The notes: generated by a model not told the origin, from the letters alone. A DNA stretch of 64,000 bases from Pseudomonas sp. RIT-PI-AD (GCF_025642785.1 NZ_JANZKU010000022.1:1-64000), one strand, 5' to 3'; shown: positions 43,467 through 53,424, counted from the first letter of the stretch. Numbers and translations are program-made.

Positions 43467-45620
43467 TCAGCGCGGCGCCGCGCCCGTCGGCGCCGGCCCG
43501 GTCTCCCTCAGGCCGGTCAGCAGCAGCTTGCGGTAGAGCTGCTCGCGCACACCCTCGGCCTGCTCCAGGCCCATGCGTTGCAGGTGCTCGGCGAAAGGCG
43601 CCGGGTCCGTCGATTCGAACAGCGTGGCCATGCCCAGCTCGACGATTTCGCTGAGCTTGAGTTTGCTCTTCAGCCACTTCAGCGCCCGCAGCAAGGCTTG
43701 CTCGACCGGCGTGAAGTCGCAGCCCAGCGGGTATTCGGGAAACAGCGCGGGATGCTCCGCCTGCAAGGCCAGCAGGCGCCAGGGCGTGTTCTGCCGGTAG
43801 GCCTCGTCGAGGCGGAAATCAGCGGCGAGCTTGCCGGCCTTGCGCGCCTGTTCGATGAGTTCGTCCTGGAAACGCGAATCGGCGATCTGCAGCAGCGCCT
43901 CGATCACCTCGGCGTCGTTCTTGCCGCGCAGGTCGGCGATGCCGTACTCGGTCACCACGATGTCGCGCAGGTGCCGCGGGACGGTGGTGTGGGCGTATTG
44001 CCAGACGATGTTGGACGTTACCTCGCCGCCGGACTCGCGCCAGCTGCGCAGCATCAGGATCGAGCGCGCGCCCTCCAGTTCGTGGGCCTGGGCGACGAAA
44101 TCGTACTGCCCGCCCACGCCGCTGATGACCTGCCCGTTCTCCAATTGATCGGCGGCGCTGGCGCCGAGCAGGGTGACCTTGAAGCAGCTGTTGACGAAGC
44201 GTGCGTGTCGCCGCTGCGCGCGTTTCAGCGCTTCGTCGCCGTAGAGACGGTTGATGTAGCTGATGGCGCCCATGCCGATGCGCGCGCGCTGCGCTTCCGG
44301 CAACTCGTGTAGCCGCCGGTAGAAGTCCCGCGGACCGAGGAAGAAACCGCCGTGTACGCACTGGCCACGGACCGCGCCCCGATGGGCGTCGAGACCGGCG
44401 CGGGTGGCCGGGTCCTCGAGGTCCGCCGCCAGGGAGCGGCCGTCCGGCAGGCGCAGTCGCCCGTCCTGGAGCGCCACGCCGGGGTCCAGCAGGCCATGGC
44501 GTTGCAGCCCCTCCAGCGCCGCGACATCCAGGTTCGTGGGGAAACCCGCCTCGGCCAGGGCGTCCCAGTCCTGCAGCCGCCCCTCGGCGCTCAGGCCGCC
44601 GGCCTCGGCCAGGCGTTGCAGGCGCAGGTCGTCGTAGACCGCGCGGCTCACCACGCCGGCCTCCATCAGCGCCAGCATGCCGAGCACGAACATTTCGCTG
44701 CACCCGTAGAGGCCCTGGCTGAAAGAGTCGCAGCCGCCTTCGTCGGCCAGCAGCGCGCCCCAGCGCTGCGGCACCTGCAAGCCGTCGAGCGCGGCGCGGT
44801 AAGCGGCGTTGTCGGTCTGGCGGGCCAGCAATGCGGCGGCCAGGGCATCGCCCATGGCGCCGATGCCGATCTGCAAGGTGCCGCCGTCGCGGACCAGGGC
44901 GCTGGCGTACAGCCCGATGGCGTGGTCCTGGGGGTCGACCGGCATGTTCGGCGTGGAAAACAGCCGGCGCCGCTCGGCCGGCTCGATCAGCAGGTCGAAG
45001 CGCTCGACGGCCACCTCGGCGCCTCCGAGCATGTAGGGCAGCTCACCGTGCGCCTGGGCGATGCAGAGCAGGGACTCGCCGGCGGCGCGGCGGGCATCCA
45101 GCAACGGCAGCAGGTCGAGGGTGATGTCCGGGTTGCAGCTCAGGCTCAGTCGCCCGGGCGAAGCCTCGCGGCGGGCCACCAGCTGGGCGATCACGTTGAT
45201 GCCCTTGCGGTCGAGGTCCCGGGCCACCTTGCTGTAGTTGAGGCTGACGTAATGCTGCTGGGCGAGCGGATTGCCCATCTGGCTGCCGGGTTGCAGGTAG
45301 AACTCTTCCACCTGCACGTTGGCCGGCAACTCGCCGCAACGCAGATCGGTGAGGTAGTCGAGTTCCGGCGCGTCGGCGAACACCCGGCGGAAGAAGGGTC
45401 CGCTGAAGCGCTGCTCGAGTTCGCTGCCGGGCTGCGGGCGGGACAGCGACAGGGCGGTGTAGATGACCAGCCGACGCTGCGGCTGCGCCTTGATCCGTTG
45501 GTACAGGGCATTGACGAAGGCGCAGGGTTTGCCCAGGCCGAGTGGCAGGCCCAGGCGGATGGGCCCCTGGATGCGATTCAGGACCTGATCGACGGCCTCT
45601 TCCAGCGAACATGCGGACAC
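43467..45620 (-). CDS. Acetyl-CoA hydrolase/transferase family enzyme (two-domain, 717 aa)
   Basis: This cytoplasmic CoA transferase or hydrolase is longer than the 500-aa class (AarC/Cat1), as in several Pseudomonas family members. The N-half carries FFRRVFADAPELDYL and NYSKVARDLDRKGINVIAQLVAR, and the C-half has the diagnostic SGVGGQYDFVAQAHEL and VVTEYGIADLRGK. The start is taken at GTG 45620 (AGGAG nine bases upstream); earlier in-frame codons are less likely. It is followed upstream by cycB on the same strand with a terminator between, so it is transcribed separately. Its substrates (succinyl-, propionyl- or acetyl-CoA) cannot be told. Confidence 0.85.
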   Translation of the reverse strand: MSACSLEEAVDQVLNRIQGPIRLGLPLGLGKPCAFVNALYQRIKAQPQRRLVIYTALSLSRPQPGSELEQRFSGPFFRRVFADAPELDYLTDLRCGELPANVQVEEFYLQPGSQMGNPLAQQHYVSLNYSKVARDLDRKGINVIAQLVARREASPGRLSLSCNPDITLDLLPLLDARRAAGESLLCIAQAHGELPYMLGGAEVAVERFDLLIEPAERRRLFSTPNMPVDPQDHAIGLYASALVRDGGTLQIGIGAMGDALAAALLARQTDNAAYRAALDGLQVPQRWGALLADEGGCDSFSQGLYGCSEMFVLGMLALMEAGVVSRAVYDDLRLQRLAEAGGLSAEGRLQDWDALAEAGFPTNLDVAALEGLQRHGLLDPGVALQDGRLRLPDGRSLAADLEDPATRAGLDAHRGAVRGQCVHGGFFLGPRDFYRRLHELPEAQRARIGMGAISYINRLYGDEALKRAQRRHARFVNSCFKVTLLGASAADQLENGQVISGVGGQYDFVAQAHELEGARSILMLRSWRESGGEVTSNIVWQYAHTTVPRHLRDIVVTEYGIADLRGKNDAEVIEALLQIADSRFQDELIEQARKAGKLAADFRLDEAYRQNTPWRLLALQAEHPALFPEYPLGCDFTPVEQALLRALKWLKSKLKLSEIVELGMATLFESTDPAPFAEHLQRMGLEQAEGVREQLYRKLLLTGLRETGPAPTGAAPR

Positions 45621-45694
45621 GGGTGCTTCTCCTCGGCGACAGCGTGCCGGTTTGGACCCGGCGAAGTCGCGCATTGCTCACCCTGTCTGCGCGC

Positions 45695-45727
45695 CAGAAA
45701 CGACGAAGCCGCCCGGAGGCGGCTTCG
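45695..45727 (-). terminator. Terminator of cycB
   Basis: CGAAGCCGCC (45704-45713) pairs with GGCGGCTTCG (45718-45727) around a 4-nt loop. On the minus strand TCGTTTCTGG follows. It lies just beyond the cycB stop at 45744. Confidence 0.7.
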
Positions 45728-45743
45728 AGGCACAGCGCCGGAC

Positions 45744-46166
45744 TCAGAGCCCGGACATTTTCTTGATGGTGGCTTTCAGCTCATCATCGCTGCAATCGGC
45801 GCAGGTGCCTTTCGGCGGCATGCTGTTGATGCCGGTGATCGCCTTGGCGAGGATGCCGTCCAGACCGCCCTGGTGATCAGCGCGCTCCTTCCAGGCAGCG
45901 GCGTCGCCGATTTTCGGCGCGCCCAGCACACCCGCGGAGTGGCAGGCGCCACAATGCTTGGCGATGATGTCGTCGGGGGTGCGCGCACCGCCGCCGGCAC
46001 TGGCTGCGACCGCCTCGATACCCTTGCACTCTTCGCCCATCACGCAGACTTCACCCACCGGCTTGATGCGCTCGGCGATGTCGTCGTTGGTCGCGGCCTG
46101 AGCGCTTACCGCCCACAGGGCCAAGACGGCAGCCTGCGCCGCCAGCATTTTCTTGATTAGGTTCAC
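45744..46166 (-). CDS. cycB: Cytochrome c5
   Basis: The 140-aa periplasmic monohaem cytochrome c5 is an electron shuttle. A signal peptide ends at AQAA (about 25). The haem site is CGACH (C72, C75, H76), the axial Met is M116 in INSMPP, and C122/C125 (CADC) form the disulfide typical of c5. A GTG start at 46166 gives the best N-terminus; an upstream in-frame GTG is weaker. Adjacent to pauR, as in P. aeruginosa. Confidence 0.9.
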   Translation of the reverse strand: MNLIKKMLAAQAAVLALWAVSAQAATNDDIAERIKPVGEVCVMGEECKGIEAVAASAGGGARTPDDIIAKHCGACHSAGVLGAPKIGDAAAWKERADHQGGLDGILAKAITGINSMPPKGTCADCSDDELKATIKKMSGL

Positions 46167-46333
46167 CCTTACACCCTCATCGTGGCTAGTCACGCCCGCG
46201 GCCACGGTTTCGCGGGCGGGCGCCAGTATACCGGTAAGACCGCTACATCGAAACAACCCTGCGCCTCGCAAGGGCTTGCGGCATGGGGTCGCAGCGGCCG
46301 CTGCGCTGCCGGACGGGATGCGTCGCGGGTAGG

Positions 46334-46882
46334 TCAGAAGTTCGCCGGAGTGGTGGCGCTGATCAGGCGCGCCGGCACGTCGTAGGGATTGCGGAAACGG
46401 TGCGGCTTGTTGCTCTCGAAATAGTAGCTGTCGCCGCTTTCGAGGACATAGACCTCACGCCCGACGGTGAGCTCGAGGCGGCCGTCGACCAGCATGCCGG
46501 CCTCTTCGCCGTCGTGGTTGAGCATCTCGTCGCCGGTGTCCGAACCTGGCGGATAGGTCTCGTCGAGGAAGGCGATGGTGCGGGACGGATGGGCCTTGCC
46601 GATCAGCTTCATGGTGACCGCGCCGCTGGAGATGTCGACCAGTTCGTCCGCCCGGTAGACCACCTGGATCGGGTTGTCCTGCTCGAAGTCGATGGAAAAG
46701 AACTCCACCAGCGACATCGGGATACCGCTCAGCACCTTCTTCAGCGAGCTGATGGAAGGACTGACGCTGTTCTTCTCGATCATGGAAATGGTGCTGTTGG
46801 TGACGCCCGCCCGCTTGGCGAGTTCGCGCTGGGAAAGGCCTTTGAGCTTGCGGATGGCTTGCAGTCGAACACCGACGTCCAA
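46334..46882 (-). CDS. pauR: PauR, polyamine-responsive Xre/cupin repressor
   Basis: The 182-aa regulator has an N-terminal Xre-type HTH (RLQAIRKLKGLSQRELAKRAGVTNSTISMIEKN, residues 6-38). A C-terminal cupin follows (about 105-180, with GEEAGMLVDGRLELTVG and YYFESNKPHRFRNP). This matches PauR/PuuR, which represses polyamine catabolic genes until putrescine or related inducers bind. A palindrome overlapping its own likely promoter, repeated near two other polyamine genes in this window, supports this role. It lies between dadX and cycB. Confidence 0.88.
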   Translation of the reverse strand: MDVGVRLQAIRKLKGLSQRELAKRAGVTNSTISMIEKNSVSPSISSLKKVLSGIPMSLVEFFSIDFEQDNPIQVVYRADELVDISSGAVTMKLIGKAHPSRTIAFLDETYPPGSDTGDEMLNHDGEEAGMLVDGRLELTVGREVYVLESGDSYYFESNKPHRFRNPYDVPARLISATTPANF

Positions 46883-46938
46883 GGGTGGAGTCCTCCTTAT
46901 GGGCAGAGGGAGTCGAAGGTCGCGGTATCATGGCAACA

Positions 46939-46958
46939 GTGTTCAGTATTTACAACAC
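46939..46958 (-). promoter_or_regulatory. PauR operator candidate at the pauR promoter
   Basis: TGTT (46940-46943) and AACA (46954-46957) frame 10 nt, extended by an outer G/C pair. On the minus strand it overlaps TTGTAA-N17-CATGAT, a plausible pauR promoter. The same TGTY-N10-AACA pattern occurs at 53969 and 60727. Confidence 0.5.
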
Positions 46959-46988
46959 ACCGCCCGTAAATTCTGCCCAGCCGGACTC

Positions 46989-48077
46989 TCAGCCTGCGGA
47001 ATAGAGCGTCTGCACCCGGCGCAGGTTGCAGAACAACTGGTAGGGGATGGTCCCGGCCGCGGCGGCCACCTCGCCGGCGCCGACTTCCCGCCCCCAGAGC
47101 TCGACCCGGCTGCCGAGGCCGGCCGCGGGCAGGTCGCTGAGGTCGACGGTGAGCATGTCCATGGAAACCCGGCCGATCAGCCGGCTGCGCCGGCCGTCGA
47201 TGCTCACCGGCGTGCCGCTCGGCGCGTGCCGCGGATAACCGTCGGCGTAGCCCATGGCGACCACCCCGACACGGGTCGGACGCTCGGTGACGAAGCGGGC
47301 GCCGTAGCCGATGGGTTCGCCGGCCGCCAGTTCGCGCACGCAGATGATCTTCGATTCCAGGGTCATCACCGGACGCAGACGGGCGGCCTGCTCCTGGGGG
47401 CCCTCGAAAGGGCTGGCGCCGTAGATCATCAGCCCGGCGCGGACCCAGTCGTCCGGGCGCTGGCGCGGGGTCAACTGCGGCCAGCGCAGCAGGCCGGGCG
47501 AGTTGCATAGGCTGATCTCGGCCTGCAGCCCGGCGCTGGCGTGGGCGAAGGTCGCCAGTTGTTCGGCGCTGCGCGGGCTCTCGGGTTCGTCGGCGCTGGA
47601 AAAGTGGCTCATCAGCACGATCTTGGCGACCTTGCCGCTGGCCATCAGCCGGTGGTAGGCCTCGCGGTACTCGGCCGGGTGCAGGCCGACACGGTGCATG
47701 CCGGTGTCCAGCTTGAGCCAGACGTTCAGCGGCCGGTTCAGGCGGGTGCGCTCGATGGCCTCGATCTGCCAGGTGGAATGCACCACGCACCAGAGGTCGT
47801 GCTGGTCGATCAGCTTCAGTTCGTCGGCCTCGAAAAAGCCTTCGAGCAGCAGGATCGGGTTGCGCAGGGTCGCGTAGCGCAGCTCCAGGGCTTCCTCGAT
47901 GCAGGCCACCGCGAAGCCGTCCGCACTACCCTGCAGGGCCTGAGCGCAACGCACCGCGCCGTGCCCATAGGCGTCGGCCTTGATCACCGCCAGGGCGCGC
48001 GCGCCGCTGATTTCACGCGCCAGTTGATAGTTGTGGCGAAGGGCCTGGAGGTCGATGAGGGCACGGGCGGGACGCAT
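46989..48077 (-). CDS. dadX: Catabolic alanine racemase DadX
   Basis: DadX interconverts L- and D-alanine so that DadA can oxidise the D form. The 362-aa PLP enzyme has K33 in [11 protein letters not shown], substrate loop CIEEALELR and the second-barrel catalytic Tyr in GYGARF. It starts [17 protein letters not shown], very like P. aeruginosa DadX. The ATG at 48077 gives this N-terminus. It is the third gene of dadA-ridA-dadX, with two hairpins in the gap to ridA. Confidence 0.94.
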   Translation of the reverse strand: MRPARALIDLQALRHNYQLAREISGARALAVIKADAYGHGAVRCAQALQGSADGFAVACIEEALELRYATLRNPILLLEGFFEADELKLIDQHDLWCVVHSTWQIEAIERTRLNRPLNVWLKLDTGMHRVGLHPAEYREAYHRLMASGKVAKIVLMSHFSSADEPESPRSAEQLATFAHASAGLQAEISLCNSPGLLRWPQLTPRQRPDDWVRAGLMIYGASPFEGPQEQAARLRPVMTLESKIICVRELAAGEPIGYGARFVTERPTRVGVVAMGYADGYPRHAPSGTPVSIDGRRSRLIGRVSMDMLTVDLSDLPAAGLGSRVELWGREVGAGEVAAAAGTIPYQLFCNLRRVQTLYSAG

Positions 48078-48177
48078 GGCGATGGATTCTGGTCTTTTCA
48101 ACGATGAGGTAGGACCCCGGCGGGATGCGCCAGGCATGGGTGCCGCGAGAGCGGCGCTAAAGTGGCGATGAGACGTC

Positions 48178-48234
48178 GGCCGCGCATGACACGCGGCCGG
48201 GTTTTCAAGGCGCTCGCCGGGACCGGCGAGCGCC
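48178..48234 (-). promoter_or_regulatory. Two stable hairpins between ridA and dadX
   Basis: GGCGCTCGCC (48209-48218) pairs with GGCGAGCGCC (48225-48234) in a 10-bp stem only 5 nt after the ridA stop. GGCCGCG/CGCGGCC (48178-48199) forms a second stem. Neither is followed by a T-run on the minus strand. They may act as partial terminators or protect the upstream dadA-ridA message. Confidence 0.5.
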
Positions 48235-48239
48235 GGGGA

Positions 48240-48593
48240 TCACGGCAGGGCGGCGATCACCGAGAGTTCGACGAGGATGTCCGGCTCGCACAACTTGGCC
48301 TGGACCGTCGCCCGGGCCGGCGCGACGCCCTGGGGCAGCCAGGCGTCCCAGACCGCGTTCATGCCGGCGAAATGCGCGTCGATGTCCTTCAGGTAGATGG
48401 TCACCGAGAGGATGCGCGTGCTATCGGTGCCGGCCTCGCCGAGCAGACGCTCGATGTGCGTCAGGGTCTCGCGGGTCTGTTGCTCGATGCCCGCGCTCAG
48501 GTCGTCGGCCACTTGGCCCGCCAGGTAGACGGTGCTGTTGTGGATCACGATCTGGCTCATGCGGGCATTAGTGTGCTGTCGCTGGATTGACAT
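48240..48593 (-). CDS. RidA-family enamine/imine deaminase
   Basis: The 117-aa cytoplasmic protein has the Rid fold: [52 protein letters not shown] and the family end [21 protein letters not shown], with the conserved Arg in ARATV. Rid proteins hydrolyse reactive 2-aminoacrylate/imines that PLP or flavin enzymes release; next to DadA it probably clears 2-iminopyruvate-type products. Its start lies 26 bp inside the dadA 3' end, so translation is coupled. Confidence 0.9.
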   Translation of the reverse strand: MSIQRQHTNARMSQIVIHNSTVYLAGQVADDLSAGIEQQTRETLTHIERLLGEAGTDSTRILSVTIYLKDIDAHFAGMNAVWDAWLPQGVAPARATVQAKLCEPDILVELSVIAALP

Positions 48594-49866
48594 GTTTGCG
48601 GCTCTCCTTGGAATGGCTGTAGCGGAAGATATCCAGACCCTCGGCGCTGATCTGGGGACGTTTCTTCGCCATCAGGTCGGCGAGGAAACGGCCAGAACCG
48701 CAGGCCATGGTCCAGCCCAGGGTGCCGTGACCGGTGTTGAGGAACAAGTTCGCGTAGGGGGTCGCGCCCACGATCGGCGTGCCGTCAGGGGTGGCGGGAC
48801 GCAAACCGGTCCAGAATTCCGCCTGGCCGAGGTCGCCTCCACGGGGATAGAGGTCGTTGACGATCATGTCCAGGGTCGCGCGGCGACGCGGATCGAGGTT
48901 GAGATCGAAGCCGGAGATCTCCGCCATGCCGCCGACGCGGATGCGCTGGTCGAAACGGGTGATGGCGACCTTGTAAGTCTCGTCGAGGATGGTCGAGGCC
49001 GGCGCCATGGCCGGGTCGGTGATCGGCACGGTCAGGGAGTAACCCTTGAGTGGGTACACCGGCGCCTTGATGCCGAGCGGCTTGAGCAACTGCGGCGAAT
49101 AGCTGCCGAGGGCCAGGACATAGCGGTCGGCGGTTTCCAGCTTGCCATCGACCCAGACCCCGTTGATGCGATCGCCGGCGAAGTCGAGGCGCTCGATGGT
49201 GCGGCCGAAGCGGAACTCGACGCCCAGGCCGCGGGCCATTTCGGCCAGCTTGGCAGTGAATATCTGGCAGTCGCCGGTCTGGTCGTTGGGCAGGCGCAGG
49301 GCCCCGGCGAGCTTCTCGGTGACCCCGTCCAGGGCGGGCTCGACGCGGGCGATGCCGGCGCGGTCGAGGACCTCGTAAGGCACGCCGGACTGTTCCAGCA
49401 CGGAGATGTCCTTGGCCGCGTTGTCCAGCTGCGCCTGGGTGCGGAACAGCTGGGTGGTCCCGAGCTGGCGCCCCTCATAGGCGATGCCGGTTTCGGCGCG
49501 CAGCTCGTCGAGGCAGTCGCGGCTGTATTCCGACAGGCGCACCATGCGTTCCTTGTTCACCGCGTAGCGGCTCGCGGTGCAGTTTCGCAGCATCTGCGCC
49601 ATCCACAGGTACTGGTCGATGTCGCCGGTCATCTTGATCGCCAGGGGCGCGTGTTTCTGCAGCAACCACTTGATCGCCTTGAAGGGCACGCCGGGCGCGG
49701 CCCAGGGCGAGGCGTAGCCGGGCGAGACCTGGCCGGCGTTGGCGAAGCTGGTTTCCAGGGCGGGAGCCGGCTGGCGATCGATGACCACCACCTCGAAACC
49801 GGCACGGGCCAGATAATAAGCACTGGCGGTCCCGATGACCCCGCTGCCGAGCACCATTACACGCAT
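48568..49866 (-). CDS. dadA: D-amino acid dehydrogenase DadA
   Basis: The membrane-associated flavoenzyme oxidises D-alanine and other D-amino acids to the 2-oxo acid and ammonia, feeding electrons to the quinone pool. The 432-aa protein starts with the FAD motif [53 protein letters not shown] and the C-terminal [20 protein letters not shown] are DadA hallmarks. It leads dadA-ridA-dadX. In P. aeruginosa the operon is activated by the Lrp-type regulator DadR in response to L-alanine; that regulator's likely gene is at 53.4 kb. Confidence 0.95.
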   Translation of the reverse strand: MRVMVLGSGVIGTASAYYLARAGFEVVVIDRQPAPALETSFANAGQVSPGYASPWAAPGVPFKAIKWLLQKHAPLAIKMTGDIDQYLWMAQMLRNCTASRYAVNKERMVRLSEYSRDCLDELRAETGIAYEGRQLGTTQLFRTQAQLDNAAKDISVLEQSGVPYEVLDRAGIARVEPALDGVTEKLAGALRLPNDQTGDCQIFTAKLAEMARGLGVEFRFGRTIERLDFAGDRINGVWVDGKLETADRYVLALGSYSPQLLKPLGIKAPVYPLKGYSLTVPITDPAMAPASTILDETYKVAITRFDQRIRVGGMAEISGFDLNLDPRRRATLDMIVNDLYPRGGDLGQAEFWTGLRPATPDGTPIVGATPYANLFLNTGHGTLGWTMACGSGRFLADLMAKKRPQISAEGLDIFRYSHSKESRKHVNPATAH

Positions 49867-50096
49867 GTTCGCCTCCTCGCCACGGGACTGCCGCGACCGT
49901 CATTATTTTTGGAACACAGATGCGCGCAGTATAGGAAGCCGACACCAGGGCTTTTCACCATTTACACCGGGATATTTGGCGTTAATTCAGGGCGAAAGGC
50001 CTTTCGACGGAGGCGCATCCACCGGCTTCCCTGCCCTTTCGCGCGAAGTTCAGCGGTTACGCGCGCATCCGTCGCCGACCGCGCGCGGCTACCGGC

Positions 50097-50441
50097 TCAC
50101 TTGCGCACCCACTTGCCGTTGACCTGGATGTACTGGCCCGCGGGGGTCTTTTCCAGCGCCTTCTGCCCGGCCAGGGCCTCGACGTCGCCCAGTTGCAGGC
50201 CGTTGTCCTTGGCCAGGCGCTGGTATTCGCCGCGCCGGGCCTCGTTGATCAGGCGGGCGATCTCCGCCCCCTGGGTGTCACCGGCGACCACCCCAAGGTA
50301 GCCGTCGGGCTGCTCGCCGACCTGGCCGCTCTGCTTGGCCTGGCCCAGGCCGGACATGGCTTCGTTGAGGCTCATCGCCAGGGCCGGCAGGCTGATGCAG
50401 ATCGCCAGCAGGCCGCCGATCCATTTGCTACGCAGTGTCAT
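50097..50441 (-). CDS. ydbL: YdbL family (DUF1318) periplasmic protein
   Basis: The 114-aa protein has a signal peptide (GGLLAICISLPALAM) and the DUF1318 body SLNEAMSGLGQAKQSGQVGEQPDGYLGVV and GLQLGDVEALAGQKALEKTPAGQYIQVNGKWVRK. It is the last gene of a ydbH-ynbE-ydbL operon. In E. coli YdbL supports the YdbH-YnbE intermembrane complex, probably as a periplasmic accessory factor. Confidence 0.87.
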   Translation of the reverse strand: MTLRSKWIGGLLAICISLPALAMSLNEAMSGLGQAKQSGQVGEQPDGYLGVVAGDTQGAEIARLINEARRGEYQRLAKDNGLQLGDVEALAGQKALEKTPAGQYIQVNGKWVRK

Positions 50442-50460
50442 GAAACCTCCTCGGGGCGGC

Positions 50461-50652
50461 TCAGAAGAGGCCGCTGGATTCGTTGATGATGCCGTCCAGG
50501 GCCTTGTCGACCTTGATGTAGATTTCGTGCTCGATCTTCACGTTCAGGTTGATGTTGATCGGCTCGTTGGGCACGGCGAGCTGCACGGTGGGCGTACAGC
50601 CCAGGTTCAGGCCGCCCAGCAGCAGGAAGACGAGGAACGCGCGCAGGCGCAT
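50461..50652 (-). CDS. ynbE: YnbE-family lipoprotein
   Basis: This 63-aa outer-membrane lipoprotein has lipobox LNLGC near residue 19. The body VQLAVPNEPININLNVKIEHEIYIKVDKALDGI is the YnbE signature. It is flanked by ydbH and ydbL with short gaps. In E. coli YnbE binds the C-terminus of YdbH to complete a bridge between the membranes. Confidence 0.87.
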   Translation of the reverse strand: MRLRAFLVFLLLGGLNLGCTPTVQLAVPNEPININLNVKIEHEIYIKVDKALDGIINESSGLF

Positions 50653-50677
50653 AGGCAGGGTTCTCCAGGCGAGGGGG

Positions 50678-53272
50678 TCAGGGACTCGGGGCGTTGCGCT
50701 GGCGCAGACGCTCCTGGACCCGCTGGCGGATGGTTTCGCTCACCCGGTCGGTGAGTTGCAGGCTGGTCAGCAAGGCGGGCAAGTCCTCTTCCAGGTTGAC
50801 GTTGAGGTTGATCGGCCGGCCCTTTTCCACATCGGGGTTGCGCCCTTGCAGCGTGAGGCCGAGCAGCAGCTTGCCGCGTTCATCATAGCTAAGGGCGCTG
50901 CTCAGCCGGTCGTAATGGAAATCGTCGAGGGCATCCGCCACCAGTTGCATGCCGGGATTGCTGCGGCCCAGGGCGCGGATCTTCTCCGAGCGGAACTGCA
51001 GGTAGCCGGGGGCGCGCGCGCTCAGCCGGCCCTTTTCCACCCGCGGGACGCCCTTCTCCAGCAAAATCGGCACCTCGCCGTCCAGGGTGCCGGCGCCGGC
51101 CAGGCCCTCAGCGGGATAGACGCGCAGAATCTCCTTCAGTTGCACGCCGTCGAGATGCAGGGCGAGCCGCTGCGAGGATTCGCCCAGGGATGCCGTGCCC
51201 GGCTCCAGCCACGCGCGGCCGCCGAACAGGCCGCTCTCGGCCTGCTGCCAGTCCAGCCGGCCGGCCAGCGGCGCGCCCAGGCCGGCGCGGTAGCGGCCCC
51301 GGGCTTGTAGCGGGCCGAGGGGAAAGCCGGGGTTGGCCTGCTCCAGGCGCAGCTCCGGGGCGTCCAGCTCGAGCGTCTCGCCGTTCAGTCGCAGCGCCAG
51401 GCGCCCTTGCAGGCCACGCAGCTCGCTGCGGTCGTAGAGGCCTTCCAGGCCGCGAAAGCTCAGGTCCATGCCCATCTCCACGGGCGCCGGTCCGGCGTTC
51501 AGGGACAGATTCGCCTGGCCTTGCAGGCGCCCGCTGGCGAACTCCAGCGTGGTCGGCCAGTCGCCGAAGGTCTTCGCCAGGGGGTTGCCGGCCCGGAAGA
51601 ACAGCTCGGCCAGGCCGAGCTTCAAGCGCAGCGCCCCGGTGTCCTCGCGCCCGCCGCTCAGGGCCAGGGCCAGCCCGCTGTCGTTGGTCAGCGCGCCCTT
51701 CAGGGCCTGGCGCCGCCCTTCGGCGTCGAGCCGTCCGCGGAAACGCCAGCCCTGGGGCAGCAGGTGCGGCTGGGCGACTTCCGCGGCCTCGACCTCGACC
51801 GGCCCGCGGACGCCGAACGCCAGGGGCCGGTCGCCGGGGTAATCCACCTGCACGGCCAACCCGGCCGGTTTGCCGCGCAGGTCGCGCATCCGCACCTCGC
51901 CGGGCAGGTCGAGGCGGGCCGCGCGCAGGGTCGAGGCGGGCAGCAGCTCCAGGCGCAGGCCATCGGGCTGGATCTGGCCACGGGCACGCAGGTCGAGGTT
52001 CAACCCGCGCGCCGACAGCCCGTCGCGCTGGACGGAGGCATCGGCCAGGCGCAGGCGCGTCTCTTCCAGTTCGATGGGCCAGTAGGCGTCGGCGGGAATC
52101 TGCACCCAGCTTTGCAGCTCCAGCCGACCCGCGCCCTCGCCGCTCAAGGCCACCTGCACGCCACGCGCCCCGCTGTCCGCCGCATCGGAAACGGCCAGTG
52201 GCTGGATGCGCAGGCCGAGGCTTCGCGGGCGGAATTCGACCGGCAGCGCGAGCAGCCAGTCGCCCTGGAGCGCATCCAGATGCAGGTCGCTCTCCAGCCG
52301 CCGCGGCCACCAGCGCCCGTCCTCGCCCAGGGCGTCGGCGCTCAGCTTGCCGCGCAGCGCGCCGAGCCCCGGCACCGGCCAGGCCTGCGGCAAGTCGAGG
52401 TCCAGCTGGACTTGGCCGCTGCCCTCGAGGATGCGCGCGGGGTCCAGCGTGTTCTTTGCTTCGCCCAGGCGCAGCTGCCAGCGGGCGTCCAGATGCAGTT
52501 CGGCGGGGCCGTCCGGCAGGCGCTGGGCGGGCGGCATCCAGTCGGCCAGCCACGCCGCCAGGCCGGCGGTGGAGGTTCCGGGCAGGTTCAAGCGGCCTCG
52601 CCAGACCAGCCCGGCCGCGCCGGACTCGAAGTCGCTGTCGCCGCTCAGCAGCGCCTGCCCGTCCAGATGCGCCTGCACGTCGGCGGTCCAGCCGGTGGGG
52701 CGTTTTCGTCCCTGGCCGAGCAGCTCCAGCGTTTGCGTGCCGCGGTAGAGCACCAGGCGCAGCGCCAGCGCCTCCTCGGCGCCGGCGGGATGCGACAGTT
52801 CGGCGGCGCCGCGCTGGACGCAGCGCCCGGCGGCGCAGGGCAGGTCGAGGGTGAAGGCCGCGATGCGCAGGGCCGGGGGCAAGCGGGCGAGGACGCTTTC
52901 CAGCGCCGCGGGATCGAAGGGCGCGGCGGCCGGCGCGGGGGCTTGCCCCGGCTGCCCGCTCAGGCTCAACTGTCGGACCTCCACCTCGCGCGGGGTCCAG
53001 CCGCCCTCGGCGCGACGCGGCCACCCGACGCGCAGGCCTTCGCCGTGGACACGCCACTGGCCGCCATCGCCGGTCAGGCGCTGCAATTCGAGGTCGTCCA
53101 GCTCGAGGCCGGCGCGGGAAAGCGACAGGCCGTGCCAGTCGAGGCGCTGGATGCCTTGCTCGCGCAACAGGTCCTGCACGGCCCGCCAGGCGAGGCCCCA
53201 CAGGGCGATCAGGATCAGGAACAGCAGCACCGGGACCAGCACCCGCTTGGTCCGGAGGCGAGTGAAGGGCAT
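50678..53272 (-). CDS. ydbH: YdbH, AsmA-like intermembrane protein
   Basis: The 864-aa protein has one N-terminal membrane helix (VLVPVLLFLILIALWGLAW) and a very long beta-rich periplasmic domain with many repeated L-x-L-x strands. This is the plan of AsmA-like bridge proteins (YhdP, TamB, YdbH), which transport phospholipids to the outer membrane redundantly. The C-terminal part contains RKINLNVNLEEDLPALLTSLQL-like strands (RPINLNVNLEEDLPALL). The start at 53272 follows GAGG. It leads ydbH-ynbE-ydbL and is divergent from lrp. Confidence 0.87.
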   Translation of the reverse strand: MPFTRLRTKRVLVPVLLFLILIALWGLAWRAVQDLLREQGIQRLDWHGLSLSRAGLELDDLELQRLTGDGGQWRVHGEGLRVGWPRRAEGGWTPREVEVRQLSLSGQPGQAPAPAAAPFDPAALESVLARLPPALRIAAFTLDLPCAAGRCVQRGAAELSHPAGAEEALALRLVLYRGTQTLELLGQGRKRPTGWTADVQAHLDGQALLSGDSDFESGAAGLVWRGRLNLPGTSTAGLAAWLADWMPPAQRLPDGPAELHLDARWQLRLGEAKNTLDPARILEGSGQVQLDLDLPQAWPVPGLGALRGKLSADALGEDGRWWPRRLESDLHLDALQGDWLLALPVEFRPRSLGLRIQPLAVSDAADSGARGVQVALSGEGAGRLELQSWVQIPADAYWPIELEETRLRLADASVQRDGLSARGLNLDLRARGQIQPDGLRLELLPASTLRAARLDLPGEVRMRDLRGKPAGLAVQVDYPGDRPLAFGVRGPVEVEAAEVAQPHLLPQGWRFRGRLDAEGRRQALKGALTNDSGLALALSGGREDTGALRLKLGLAELFFRAGNPLAKTFGDWPTTLEFASGRLQGQANLSLNAGPAPVEMGMDLSFRGLEGLYDRSELRGLQGRLALRLNGETLELDAPELRLEQANPGFPLGPLQARGRYRAGLGAPLAGRLDWQQAESGLFGGRAWLEPGTASLGESSQRLALHLDGVQLKEILRVYPAEGLAGAGTLDGEVPILLEKGVPRVEKGRLSARAPGYLQFRSEKIRALGRSNPGMQLVADALDDFHYDRLSSALSYDERGKLLLGLTLQGRNPDVEKGRPINLNVNLEEDLPALLTSLQLTDRVSETIRQRVQERLRQRNAPSP

Positions 53273-53424
53273 GCCGGCCTCGATTCGCGCGCAAGGGCCT
53301 GGAAGGGTGGCGGCCGGCGGGCGCAAGATCAAGGCGTTTTCCGGACACAGGGATTTCCCCCAGGTTTTCCGCCGATTTACTGGACGAATCCTGATATAAG
53401 GCGTTTTTCGGAGAGAGATTCACC

